Position numbers and translations under genes: made by a program
Notes under the pieces: model-generated
Databases searched by the model: none
The model's input: only the letters and a program-made list of their open reading frames with translations
What the model was told of the DNA's origin: nothing
Assembly (NCBI GenBank): GCA_007124345.1
Contig: SLFH01000383.1
Span: forward strand, 1-9,134
Length of the DNA: 9,134 nucleotides
DNA from: Phycisphaerales bacterium
GTDB taxonomy: Bacteria > Planctomycetota > Phycisphaerae > Phycisphaerales > UBA1924
Direction: 5' to 3'
In this document: in pieces, positions 1-5,999 of the stretch
How the letters are laid out: every line of letters begins with the position of its first letter
How positions within the stretch are numbered: the first letter of the stretch is position 1

Positions 1-1
1 A

Positions 2-568
2 ACGCTCGGCGGGCGCGCCCCGGCGCCCCGCGATCCGGAGGCCTTCGAGCGCTTGATCGCCCAAGGCCGCGAGCGCCTACTCGCGACCGCCGAGGAGATC
101 GGCAACCTGGTGCTGAAGGTTCTGGAGCGGACGCAGCAGGCGAGGCTGGAGCTCGACCGGCGCTTCCCGCCCGCATTCACACCCTCGACCGACGACATGT
201 GGTCACAGCTCGACGGCCTCGTCGACGCCGGGTTTCCCGGGTCGGTCCCGCCCGCATCGCTGCGGCATATGCCGCGCTATGTCAACGGCGTGCTGGTCCG
301 CCTGAAGAAGCTGGTGGGGGGCGGGATGGAGCGTGACCGGCACGCGATGGAGTCCCTGTCGCCCCTGCTGAGGCGCCACGCCGAGCTGTCGGAACTCTGC
401 CGGGGCGACAGCAAGAAACAGCGGCGGGTCGAGAAACTCCGCTGGAGCCTGGAGGAACTGCGGGTCTCGCTGTTCGCCCAAGAGCTCCGCACGGCCGAGT
501 CTGTCTCGGTCAAAAAGCTGGGCGCCGCGCTGGACGAACTGTCCATCGAGGCGGGTGTCCGTGGCTGA
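2..568 (+). CDS. hrpA: ATP-dependent RNA helicase HrpA, C-terminal part (5' end outside window)
   Basis: The reading frame is open from the left edge to TGA at 566-568, giving the last 188 residues; a TTG at 53 is only an internal codon. The fragment matches the conserved end of bacterial HrpA (DUF3418 region). It contains a 'MPRYVNGVLVRLKKL' block, which resembles the HPRYLKAI.IRLEKL block of known HrpA proteins, then 'RDRHAM', then the very typical 'WSLEELRVSLFAQELRT' followed by 'VSVKKL' near the stop. HrpA is a large cytoplasmic DEAH-box RNA helicase of about 1,300 residues whose N-terminal part holds the RecA-like motor domains; those lie outside this window. The E. coli protein is linked to mRNA processing. 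The stop is followed by a strong hairpin, so hrpA probably ends its own transcript and is unrelated in function to the transporter operon. The assignment rests on recalled family motifs, not a search. Confidence 0.9.
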   Translation, partial: TLGGRAPAPRDPEAFERLIAQGRERLLATAEEIGNLVLKVLERTQQARLELDRRFPPAFTPSTDDMWSQLDGLVDAGFPGSVPPASLRHMPRYVNGVLVRLKKLVGGGMERDRHAMESLSPLLRRHAELSELCRGDSKKQRRVEKLRWSLEELRVSLFAQELRTAESVSVKKLGAALDELSIEAGVRG

Positions 569-1016
569 GTTAGTGCCTTTGCACGGGGCCGCGTGGCGCA
601 GATCGTTCCTGACAATCCATCATCCGTCGTGCCCGTGGTGCGAGCTCCAATTGAGCCGACCGAGTGTGGGCAAGAAGTTGGCCCGCCGGGACGAATCCCG
701 GCGGGCCAATCACGAGGGGAGAGGAGGCTGTCTGAGGCGAGTGCCGCGGGAAGTGGCCTCGCGATGGACTAATGTTGCACATCTTCATGCGATTGTAAAG
801 GGGCGCAAACACCTAATCTTCGAAATACGGTCCAATACTGAGTGCTCGGCGAACCGACTTTCCGTGGTGTAGTGAGTGGATCTGCGTAGTTTATTGCGGC
901 GGGCGGGGACCGCGGCTTCGCCTTAGATTCATGCGAAGCTGCAATACAAATACGGAATTTGATAGTGTTTTTGCTCTTGCTTCGCCCCTGCGAGGCTTGC
1001 GAGCTTCGGGTATGGT
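569..1016 (+). promoter_or_regulatory. Non-coding gap with hrpA terminator and probable leader/control region of the transporter operon
   Basis: I see no convincing gene here. After the hairpin at 678-709, bases 771-980 fall to about 49% GC by hand count, well below the flanking genes, which is typical of promoter and leader DNA. No clear sigma-70 pair stands out. The best I can offer is TACAAA (945-950) with a poor TTAGAT (923-928) 16 bases upstream, which is not enough to claim a promoter. GCTTCG (915-920) and CGAAGC (934-939) form a 6-bp inverted repeat overlapping that spot. The open frame at 555-872 has no coding character and runs through the terminator hairpin. Confidence 0.45.
678..709 (+). 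terminator. Perfect 14-bp hairpin after hrpA, probable terminator
   Basis: TTGGCCCGCCGGGA (678-691) and TCCCGGCGGGCCAA (696-709) are exact reverse complements around a four-base CGAA loop. The stem is very GC-rich and lies 110 bases after the hrpA stop. No T-run follows on either strand, so it is not a textbook intrinsic terminator; it may work with Rho, or protect the 3' end of the hrpA message. Read on the - strand the loop is TTCG. Confidence 0.55.
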
Positions 1017-2300
1017 GTGCGGCCCGTGAGCGACCGCACGCCGCCATCCCTGCACGCCCAGCCCATGGCCAAGGACAACCCGCTGACGCGGAGTCTGGCG
1101 GGCGTGATCGGGCTGTTTTTCATCGGCCTGATGTTCCTGTTGTGCGTCTGCACGATGCCGTGGACGCTTGGGCGGGCGACCGGCCCGGACGGGACCACGC
1201 TGAATGTCGCCCGGTACAACGCCGGCGACACCCAGGAGGCCCGCCTGAGCCCGATCTGGTGGCCGAGGCCCGAGGCTGAGCGGATCCGCCTGAACACGCT
1301 CGTGCCGGTGGTCGAACGCCAGCGGATCGCCGACGAGCACGGGCTGGAACTCGACGCGGTGGCGCGGACGGTCGACGGCGAGGTGGGGCGGGAGCTACGA
1401 CGGCACTGGCCGACGCGGGGACGGCCCCTGCACTACTTCCTCGGGACCGACGCCTTGGGGCGGAGCCTGATGCTGCGGGTGCTCGCCGGGGGCGGGATCT
1501 CGCTCTCGATCGGCATTGCCGCGGCGATCATCAGCGTGTTTATCGGAACACTCTACGGAGCGCTTGCGGGGTATCTCGGGGGCAAGGCCGACGCGTTCAT
1601 GATGCGGGTCGTCGACATTCTGTACGGCTTGCCGTACATCCTGCTGGTGGTGCTGCTCGCGGTTGCTGTTGACGCGGCGGTGGAGAACTGGACGGGTTCG
1701 CGGATCGAGCGGATAACGGAGATCCGCATCGCGTATGTCGAGCGTGGTCTGGAGCAGGCCCCTGCGGGTGTCGACAGGGAAGCGCTCGCCGAGGAACTGC
1801 GTGAGCGTGCGGTGGATCGGTACGGGACCGGCGATCTGCCCGAGGCGTGGCGTCGCGTGGTGGATGTGATGGCGCTGCTCGTGGCGATCGGGGCGGTGAG
1901 CTGGCTGACGCTGGCCCGGGTGGTGCGTGGGCAGGTGCTGAGCCTGAAAAACCAGCCCTTTGTGGAGGCCGCCCGGGCGATGGGGGCGCCGACGCGCCGT
2001 GTGTTTTTCCGTCACCTGATGCCGAACCTGGTGGGCGCGATCGTCGTTTATGCGACATTGGCGGTGCCCCAGGCGATCCTGCAGGAGAGCTTTCTGAGCT
2101 TCCTGGGGATCGGGGTTCGGCCGCCGCTTCCGAGTTGGGGGAACCTTGCCGCGGAGGGTCTTGGCGAACTGAACACGCACAAGTCGGACTGGTGGCTGCT
2201 GCTGTTCCCGTGCCTTCTGCTGGGAACGACGCTGCTGGCGGTGAATTTCGTGGGGGAGGGGCTTCGGGAGGCGTTCGATCCGAAGCGTTCGAGACGGTAG
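1017..2300 (+). CDS. OppC/DppC-type ABC transporter permease, first copy, with extracytoplasmic insertion
   Basis: An inner-membrane subunit of an oligopeptide/dipeptide-family importer (427 residues from GTG 1017; OppC/DppC proteins are usually about 300). Visible landmarks are a first membrane helix at about 27-47; an extracytoplasmic loop ending in the OppC hallmark GTDALGRSL (143-151); helices near 152-175 and 196-217; a charged insertion at about 219-282; a helix near 283-303; the cytoplasmic EAA loop (EAARAMG 317-323, then FFRHLMPN) that contacts the ATPase; two final helices; and a basic end. The start is uncertain. GTG 1017, GTG 1026 and ATG 1065 (giving 411 residues, MAKDNPL...) are all in frame, none with a good ribosome site, and the frame closes upstream at TAG 963-965. 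The first helix survives with any start. It is the first gene of the operon, 60 bases before the binding protein. A second OppC-type gene follows at 5996; which one pairs with OppB is unknown. Confidence 0.9.
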   Translation: MRPVSDRTPPSLHAQPMAKDNPLTRSLAGVIGLFFIGLMFLLCVCTMPWTLGRATGPDGTTLNVARYNAGDTQEARLSPIWWPRPEAERIRLNTLVPVVERQRIADEHGLELDAVARTVDGEVGRELRRHWPTRGRPLHYFLGTDALGRSLMLRVLAGGGISLSIGIAAAIISVFIGTLYGALAGYLGGKADAFMMRVVDILYGLPYILLVVLLAVAVDAAVENWTGSRIERITEIRIAYVERGLEQAPAGVDREALAEELRERAVDRYGTGDLPEAWRRVVDVMALLVAIGAVSWLTLARVVRGQVLSLKNQPFVEAARAMGAPTRRVFFRHLMPNLVGAIVVYATLAVPQAILQESFLSFLGIGVRPPLPSWGNLAAEGLGELNTHKSDWWLLLFPCLLLGTTLLAVNFVGEGLREAFDPKRSRR

Positions 2301-2330
2301 AGTACTCGGGGTTCTGACCGGAGTTTTACG

Positions 2331-2360
2331 AGGAGCTGGCCGCGCGCGGCCGCGACGATC
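2331..2360 (+). promoter_or_regulatory. Distant ribosome site and 14-bp palindrome before the binding-protein start
   Basis: AGGAG (2331-2335) is the only good Shine-Dalgarno near ATG 2361, but 25 bases separate them, which is too far to be normal. Between them sits the exact palindrome GGCCGCGCGCGGCC (2338-2351), able to fold as a 5-bp stem with a CGCG loop. If folded in mRNA it would bring the effective spacing down to about 11 bases. No other in-frame start codon lies between the ribosome site and 2361. The sequence is direct evidence; the role of the hairpin is inference. Confidence 0.4.
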
Positions 2361-4391
2361 ATGCAGAGCAAATTCGGGCTGAAGGACTTCGTGCTGTTCG
2401 TGCTGGTGGGCCTTGTGGGCCTGAGCGTGTGGTTCTCGCTCATACAGCAGGACCGCGTGTTCAACCGGGTCCGGACCGTCGAGGCCGCGGTGGGCGGCGT
2501 CGAGTCGCAGGTGACCTCGCTGGAGCGTCAGCTTCGTCGCGGCGGCGTCGCCTCGGGTGAATCGCAGCAGGAGCGTCACCAGCCGGTGGTGGTCAATGTG
2601 TTCACCGGGCCGGGCGGGGCGCAGGTGGGCGAACAGCACTCGGGCGTCGGGGTCACCCCTTGGCAGCAGCCCCAGCAGCAGGCGGGTCAGCAGCCCCAGC
2701 AACAGACCGGTCAGCAGCCGACCGCGACCGCTTCGCGTGACGGGTCGTGGGCCCGCGAAGGCGTGAAGATCCAGTGGCAGGAGCGCGACGACTTTGTCAA
2801 CGACCCCGCCGACCACGAGGCCTTCCGGATGGGTGGCGAGCTCGGCGAGATCTACACGACGCGCTGGGCGAAGGTGATGCCCTTCGTGGCGCAGGATGTT
2901 TACAGCCGGTACATCACCGATCACATCTTCGATGTGCTCGCCCGCGTCGACCCCGAAACGCTCGACAACCGAGGGGTGCTGGCCGAGGCGTGGCAGTACG
3001 ACCCCGACGGGATGTGGCTGCGGGTGAAGCTGTGGGAGGACGCTCGCTTCAGCGACGGCGTGCCCGTGACGGCGGCGGACGTTGAATTCACATGGAACGA
3101 GATCATCAAGAACCCGCAGATCGAGGCGGACCGCGTCCGCTCGATCACCGACGGGATTACCAGCATCCGCGCGCTCTCTGAGCATGTCGTCGAGTTCGAG
3201 TTCCGCGAGGCGCTGTACTCCAACGAGGGCGCCGCGCTGGCGCAGTATGTGCTTCCCAAGCACTTCTACGAGCGATTCACACCCTCGCAGTTCAACCAGG
3301 CGACGAGCCTCCTGCTGGGCTCTGGCGCGTTCCGCCTCGAGGTGGTCGACCCCGACAATCAGTGGCGTCCGGGGAGCGACTTCGTGCTGGTGCGCAACGA
3401 GGCGTACTGGGGCCCGGCCCTCCCGCCGGTGGCGAGGCTCCGCTTCAAGAGCATCAACGATCCGACGGCGGCGCTGGTGGCCTACACCAACGAGGAGGCC
3501 CACATCCTCCGCGCGACCTCCGAGCAGTTCGTCAGCCATCGCGACAGAGAGGACTGGAAAGCGAGGCACCACAGCCTCGAGTGGCTCAACATGCGTTCGG
3601 GCTACGCGTTCATCGCGTGGCAGTGCGGCAAGCGACGGGGCGAGCGTCTGACGCCCTTCCACGACCAGCGAGTCCGTCTGGCGATGACCCACATGCTCGA
3701 CCGCGAGCGGATGATCCAGGACATCCGGGCCGGCATCGGCGAGGTGGCGACGGGCCCGCAGACCAACGCTTCCCCGGTCCGCAACCCCGACATCGAGCCG
3801 TGGCCCTACGACCTTGACAGGGCGAGGCAATTGCTCGCCGAGGCGGGCTGGACGCGTCGCCCGGGCCAGACGCTGCTGACCAACGAGGCCGGCGATCAGT
3901 TCGTCTTCGAGCTGGCGTACCCCTCGGGCTCGGAGGCGTACGAGCGGTTGGTGAACTATGTGCGCAACCAGGGCGCCCGTCTGGGCATCCGGGTCGAGCC
4001 GCGGCCCTTCGAGTGGTCGATCGTGACGCAGATCCTCAACAACCGCGACTTCGACGCGATCTCCTTCGCGTGGTCGGCCAGCGGTCCCGAGAGCGATCAA
4101 CGCCAGATCTACCACTCCGCCTCGATCGAGGACCAGGGCGACAACTTCATCCAGTGGGCCAACGAAGAGGCCGACTACTTCATCGACAAGGCCCGCAGGA
4201 CGCTCGACTTCGACGAGCGCATGAAGGTCTGGCACGAGTTCCACCGCGTGGTCCACGAGGAGCAGCCCTACACCTTCCTGTTCTCGCCTCCCTGGACCTA
4301 CTTCGTCAACAAGAAGTTCAAGAATGTGCACACCTACCCCTCGGGGTTCGAGGTGCGCGAGTTCTTCTTCTCGCCCGATCCGGGGTTCTAA
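2361..4391 (+). CDS. Membrane-tethered extracytoplasmic solute-binding protein, SBP_bac_5 (OppA/DppA) family
   Basis: The binding protein of the importer, 676 residues (family usually 500-600). It should capture the ligand outside the cytoplasmic membrane and hand it to the permeases. Layout: K-rich short N-terminus; one membrane helix at about 9-28 with no lipobox cysteine, so an uncleaved anchor is likely; a coiled coil at about 33-58 with hydrophobic residues at V33, V37, V40, V44, V47, V51, L54 and L58 in strict 4-3 spacing; a flexible linker at about 61-128 with QQPQQQ(A/T)G repeats; then the two-lobed binding domain from about 135 to the end. Family signs include AEAW, then FSDGVPVTAADVEFTW near 230-245, matching the usual 'F.DG.P.TA.DV.F' block, and a C-terminal EEQPYTFLFSP near 633. 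Members of this family bind peptides but also nickel, sugars or opines, so the ligand cannot be named. It lies between the first OppC-type gene and OppB in the same operon. Confidence 0.93.
   Translation: MQSKFGLKDFVLFVLVGLVGLSVWFSLIQQDRVFNRVRTVEAAVGGVESQVTSLERQLRRGGVASGESQQERHQPVVVNVFTGPGGAQVGEQHSGVGVTPWQQPQQQAGQQPQQQTGQQPTATASRDGSWAREGVKIQWQERDDFVNDPADHEAFRMGGELGEIYTTRWAKVMPFVAQDVYSRYITDHIFDVLARVDPETLDNRGVLAEAWQYDPDGMWLRVKLWEDARFSDGVPVTAADVEFTWNEIIKNPQIEADRVRSITDGITSIRALSEHVVEFEFREALYSNEGAALAQYVLPKHFYERFTPSQFNQATSLLLGSGAFRLEVVDPDNQWRPGSDFVLVRNEAYWGPALPPVARLRFKSINDPTAALVAYTNEEAHILRATSEQFVSHRDREDWKARHHSLEWLNMRSGYAFIAWQCGKRRGERLTPFHDQRVRLAMTHMLDRERMIQDIRAGIGEVATGPQTNASPVRNPDIEPWPYDLDRARQLLAEAGWTRRPGQTLLTNEAGDQFVFELAYPSGSEAYERLVNYVRNQGARLGIRVEPRPFEWSIVTQILNNRDFDAISFAWSASGPESDQRQIYHSASIEDQGDNFIQWANEEADYFIDKARRTLDFDERMKVWHEFHRVVHEEQPYTFLFSPPWTYFVNKKFKNVHTYPSGFEVREFFFSPDPGF
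2664..2720 (+). repeat. 24-bp tandem repeat coding the Gln/Pro linker
   Basis: Two in-frame 24-base units (2664-2687 and 2688-2711) plus a 9-base partial third (2712-2720) encode QQPQQQAG, QQPQQQTG and QQP. The units differ at only a few bases. Because the unit is a multiple of three, a gain or loss of copies would change linker length without breaking the gene. Confidence 0.85.
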
Positions 4392-4414
4392 GAGGCAAGA
4401 CGCCGACGGCGGCT

Positions 4415-4443
4415 CGGCGGCGGGCGGTACGCCCGCGCCGTTT
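4415..4443 (+). promoter_or_regulatory. GC-rich hairpin between binding-protein and OppB genes
   Basis: In the 81-base gap after the binding-protein stop, CGGCGGCGGGC (4415-4425) pairs with GCCCGCGCCG (4431-4440): ten base pairs with one bulged G (4419) and a five-base loop, followed by TTT. Hairpins at this place in importer operons often give more binding protein than permease, either by partial termination or by protecting the upstream mRNA 3' end. The fold is visible; the role is inferred from other operons. Confidence 0.45.
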
Positions 4444-4472
4444 CGCACCGTCGCCGGAAGGGCAGAACTCAA

Positions 4473-5999
4473 ATGATCTCGTATCTCATCAGGCGCCTGT
4501 TGCTGATGATCCCGACGCTGATCGGGATCACCTTCGTCGTGTTCATGCTCGTGGCGCTCAGCCCGGGTGGGATCGGCGCGGGGCTGCGGGCCGCCGGCGG
4601 GCAGATGGAGGCGACCAGCCGCGCAATCCAGGAGGCGTACCTCAACGACCGCTACGGGCTCGACGACCCCGTGCCCGTGCAATACCTCCGCTGGCTGTCG
4701 CAGATCAGCCCTGTGAAGATCGGCAACCGGGCGCTGGTGCAGCCCGACGGGGAGCGTGTGAGGCGGCCCCGCCAGCTCGACACGCCGCTCGCCTGGCGTT
4801 GGTTTACAGAAGAGCTGCAGGTGCCAGAGCCGGAGGAGTTGCCCGAGGCCCTGCGCTCGCGTGACGCGTCTGCGGAGGAGCGCGATCGGGCGTTCAGGCG
4901 GGTCGACGGCGCGTTCGCCCAGGCACGGGCCAGGTATGTGTCGGGCAGGGCGATGTTCCAGCAGGAACTGGCGGGCTACCTCAGGGCGACCGGGAACGGG
5001 CACGCGGTTCGGTCCGACGGCACGGTGCGTTCAGACCGCCTCCGCTCGATCGAGTTCGACCCGACGCACGAGCGTGCGGCGGAGGTCGAGCGGCTCGCTG
5101 AGCAGATGCTCACAGCGTACGGGAACGCCCAGAGCCACCGCACGAGGTTCATCAACGCGATGAACGCGCGTCCGTACCCCCTGGAGGGGATCGGGATCGG
5201 TGGCGTGGGGCTCGCGACACCCGACCTCGGTCGGAGCTTCAGCAGCAGCCGCCCGGTCTCGCAGCTGATCGGCGAGGCCCTGCCGATCACGCTGCTGTTG
5301 AATGTGATCGCGTCGGTGCTGATCTACGCGATCGCGGTGCCATCGGGGATTCTTGCGGCGACGCGCCAGGGCTCGACGCTGGACACGGGGATGGGGGCGC
5401 TCTTTGTGGCGCTCTGGTCGTTCCCGATCCCGCTGGCGGGTGTGCTGGCGATCGGGTTCCTCTCCAGCAACGACTACCTCGGCTGGTTCCCGACCTCGGG
5501 GCTGCACTCGTCCGGCGCAGAGCGGATGCCTTTCCTGCCCACGATCATCGAGGGCGAGTGGGTGCGGGGGTACCTGCTCGACGCGCTGTGGCACCTCTGT
5601 CTGCCGGTGGCGTGTCTGGTTTACGGCGGGTTTGCAGTGCTGAGCAAGCAGACGCGTGCGGCGATGCTCGACAACTTCAACGCGGACTATGTCCGCACCG
5701 CCAAGGCCAAGGGCGTCCGCTCGAAGGACATCATCTTCCGCCATGTGTTCCGCAACAGTCTGCTGCCCTTGATCACGATGTTCGTCTCGATCTTCCCGGC
5801 GATGCTCTCGGGCTCGGTGGTGATCGAGACGATCTTCTCGATCAACGGGATGGGGCGTCTGACGCTCGACGCGATCTATCAGCGTGATCGCGAGGTGATC
5901 CTGGCGACGACGGCGATCATCTCGGCCGTGAACATCGCGGCGTTGCTGCTGGCGGACCTGCTGTACGCGATGGCCGATCCGAGGATTACCTACTCATGA
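4473..5999 (+). CDS. OppB/DppB-type ABC transporter permease with large extracytoplasmic insertion
   Basis: The OppB-type channel subunit, 508 residues against about 305-340 for the usual family. The N-terminus MISYLIRRLLLMIPTLIG is the classic OppB start and forms helix 1 (about 8-30). It is followed by the usual RYGLDDPVPVQYLRWL block (about 60-75), which normally leads within some 20 residues to the 'DLG.S......PV..LI' block. Here that block (DLGRSFSSSRPVSQLI) begins at 251, so roughly 165 charged, helix-prone residues are inserted in the loop outside the membrane. The remaining helices follow, with the cytoplasmic ATPase-contact loop RTAKAKG at 408-414 and FRHVFRNSLLPL after it. The start at ATG 4473 has a good ribosome site, GGAAGGG (4456-4462), ten bases upstream. 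The stop overlaps the next gene's start as ATGA, so translation is coupled. Confidence 0.95.
   Translation: MISYLIRRLLLMIPTLIGITFVVFMLVALSPGGIGAGLRAAGGQMEATSRAIQEAYLNDRYGLDDPVPVQYLRWLSQISPVKIGNRALVQPDGERVRRPRQLDTPLAWRWFTEELQVPEPEELPEALRSRDASAEERDRAFRRVDGAFAQARARYVSGRAMFQQELAGYLRATGNGHAVRSDGTVRSDRLRSIEFDPTHERAAEVERLAEQMLTAYGNAQSHRTRFINAMNARPYPLEGIGIGGVGLATPDLGRSFSSSRPVSQLIGEALPITLLLNVIASVLIYAIAVPSGILAATRQGSTLDTGMGALFVALWSFPIPLAGVLAIGFLSSNDYLGWFPTSGLHSSGAERMPFLPTIIEGEWVRGYLLDALWHLCLPVACLVYGGFAVLSKQTRAAMLDNFNADYVRTAKAKGVRSKDIIFRHVFRNSLLPLITMFVSIFPAMLSGSVVIETIFSINGMGRLTLDAIYQRDREVILATTAIISAVNIAALLLADLLYAMADPRITYS

Noticed and set aside
684..706. T-arm-like sequence GGGACGAATCCC suggesting a tRNA
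   Set aside because: It is the tip of a perfect 14-bp hairpin; no acceptor, D or anticodon arms can be drawn around it.
555..872. A 105-codon + strand frame after hrpA
   Set aside because: It runs through the perfect terminator hairpin, shows no family features and has no good ribosome site.
823..955. AAATACGG at 823 and 948, and CAATAC at 833 and 942, as possible paired operator sites
   Set aside because: An 8-base repeat inside about 450 bases is expected by chance about once, and the order of the two motifs is swapped.
4013..4864. A 283-codon + strand frame bridging the end of the binding-protein gene and the start of OppB
   Set aside because: It overlaps two real genes out of frame, is Arg/Pro-rich, and has no motif.
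1395..5003. A 1,202-codon open frame on the - strand
   Set aside because: It lies antisense to three well-supported transporter genes, its protein is low-complexity Arg/His/Pro-rich with no recognisable domain, and long antisense frames are expected in GC-rich coding DNA.
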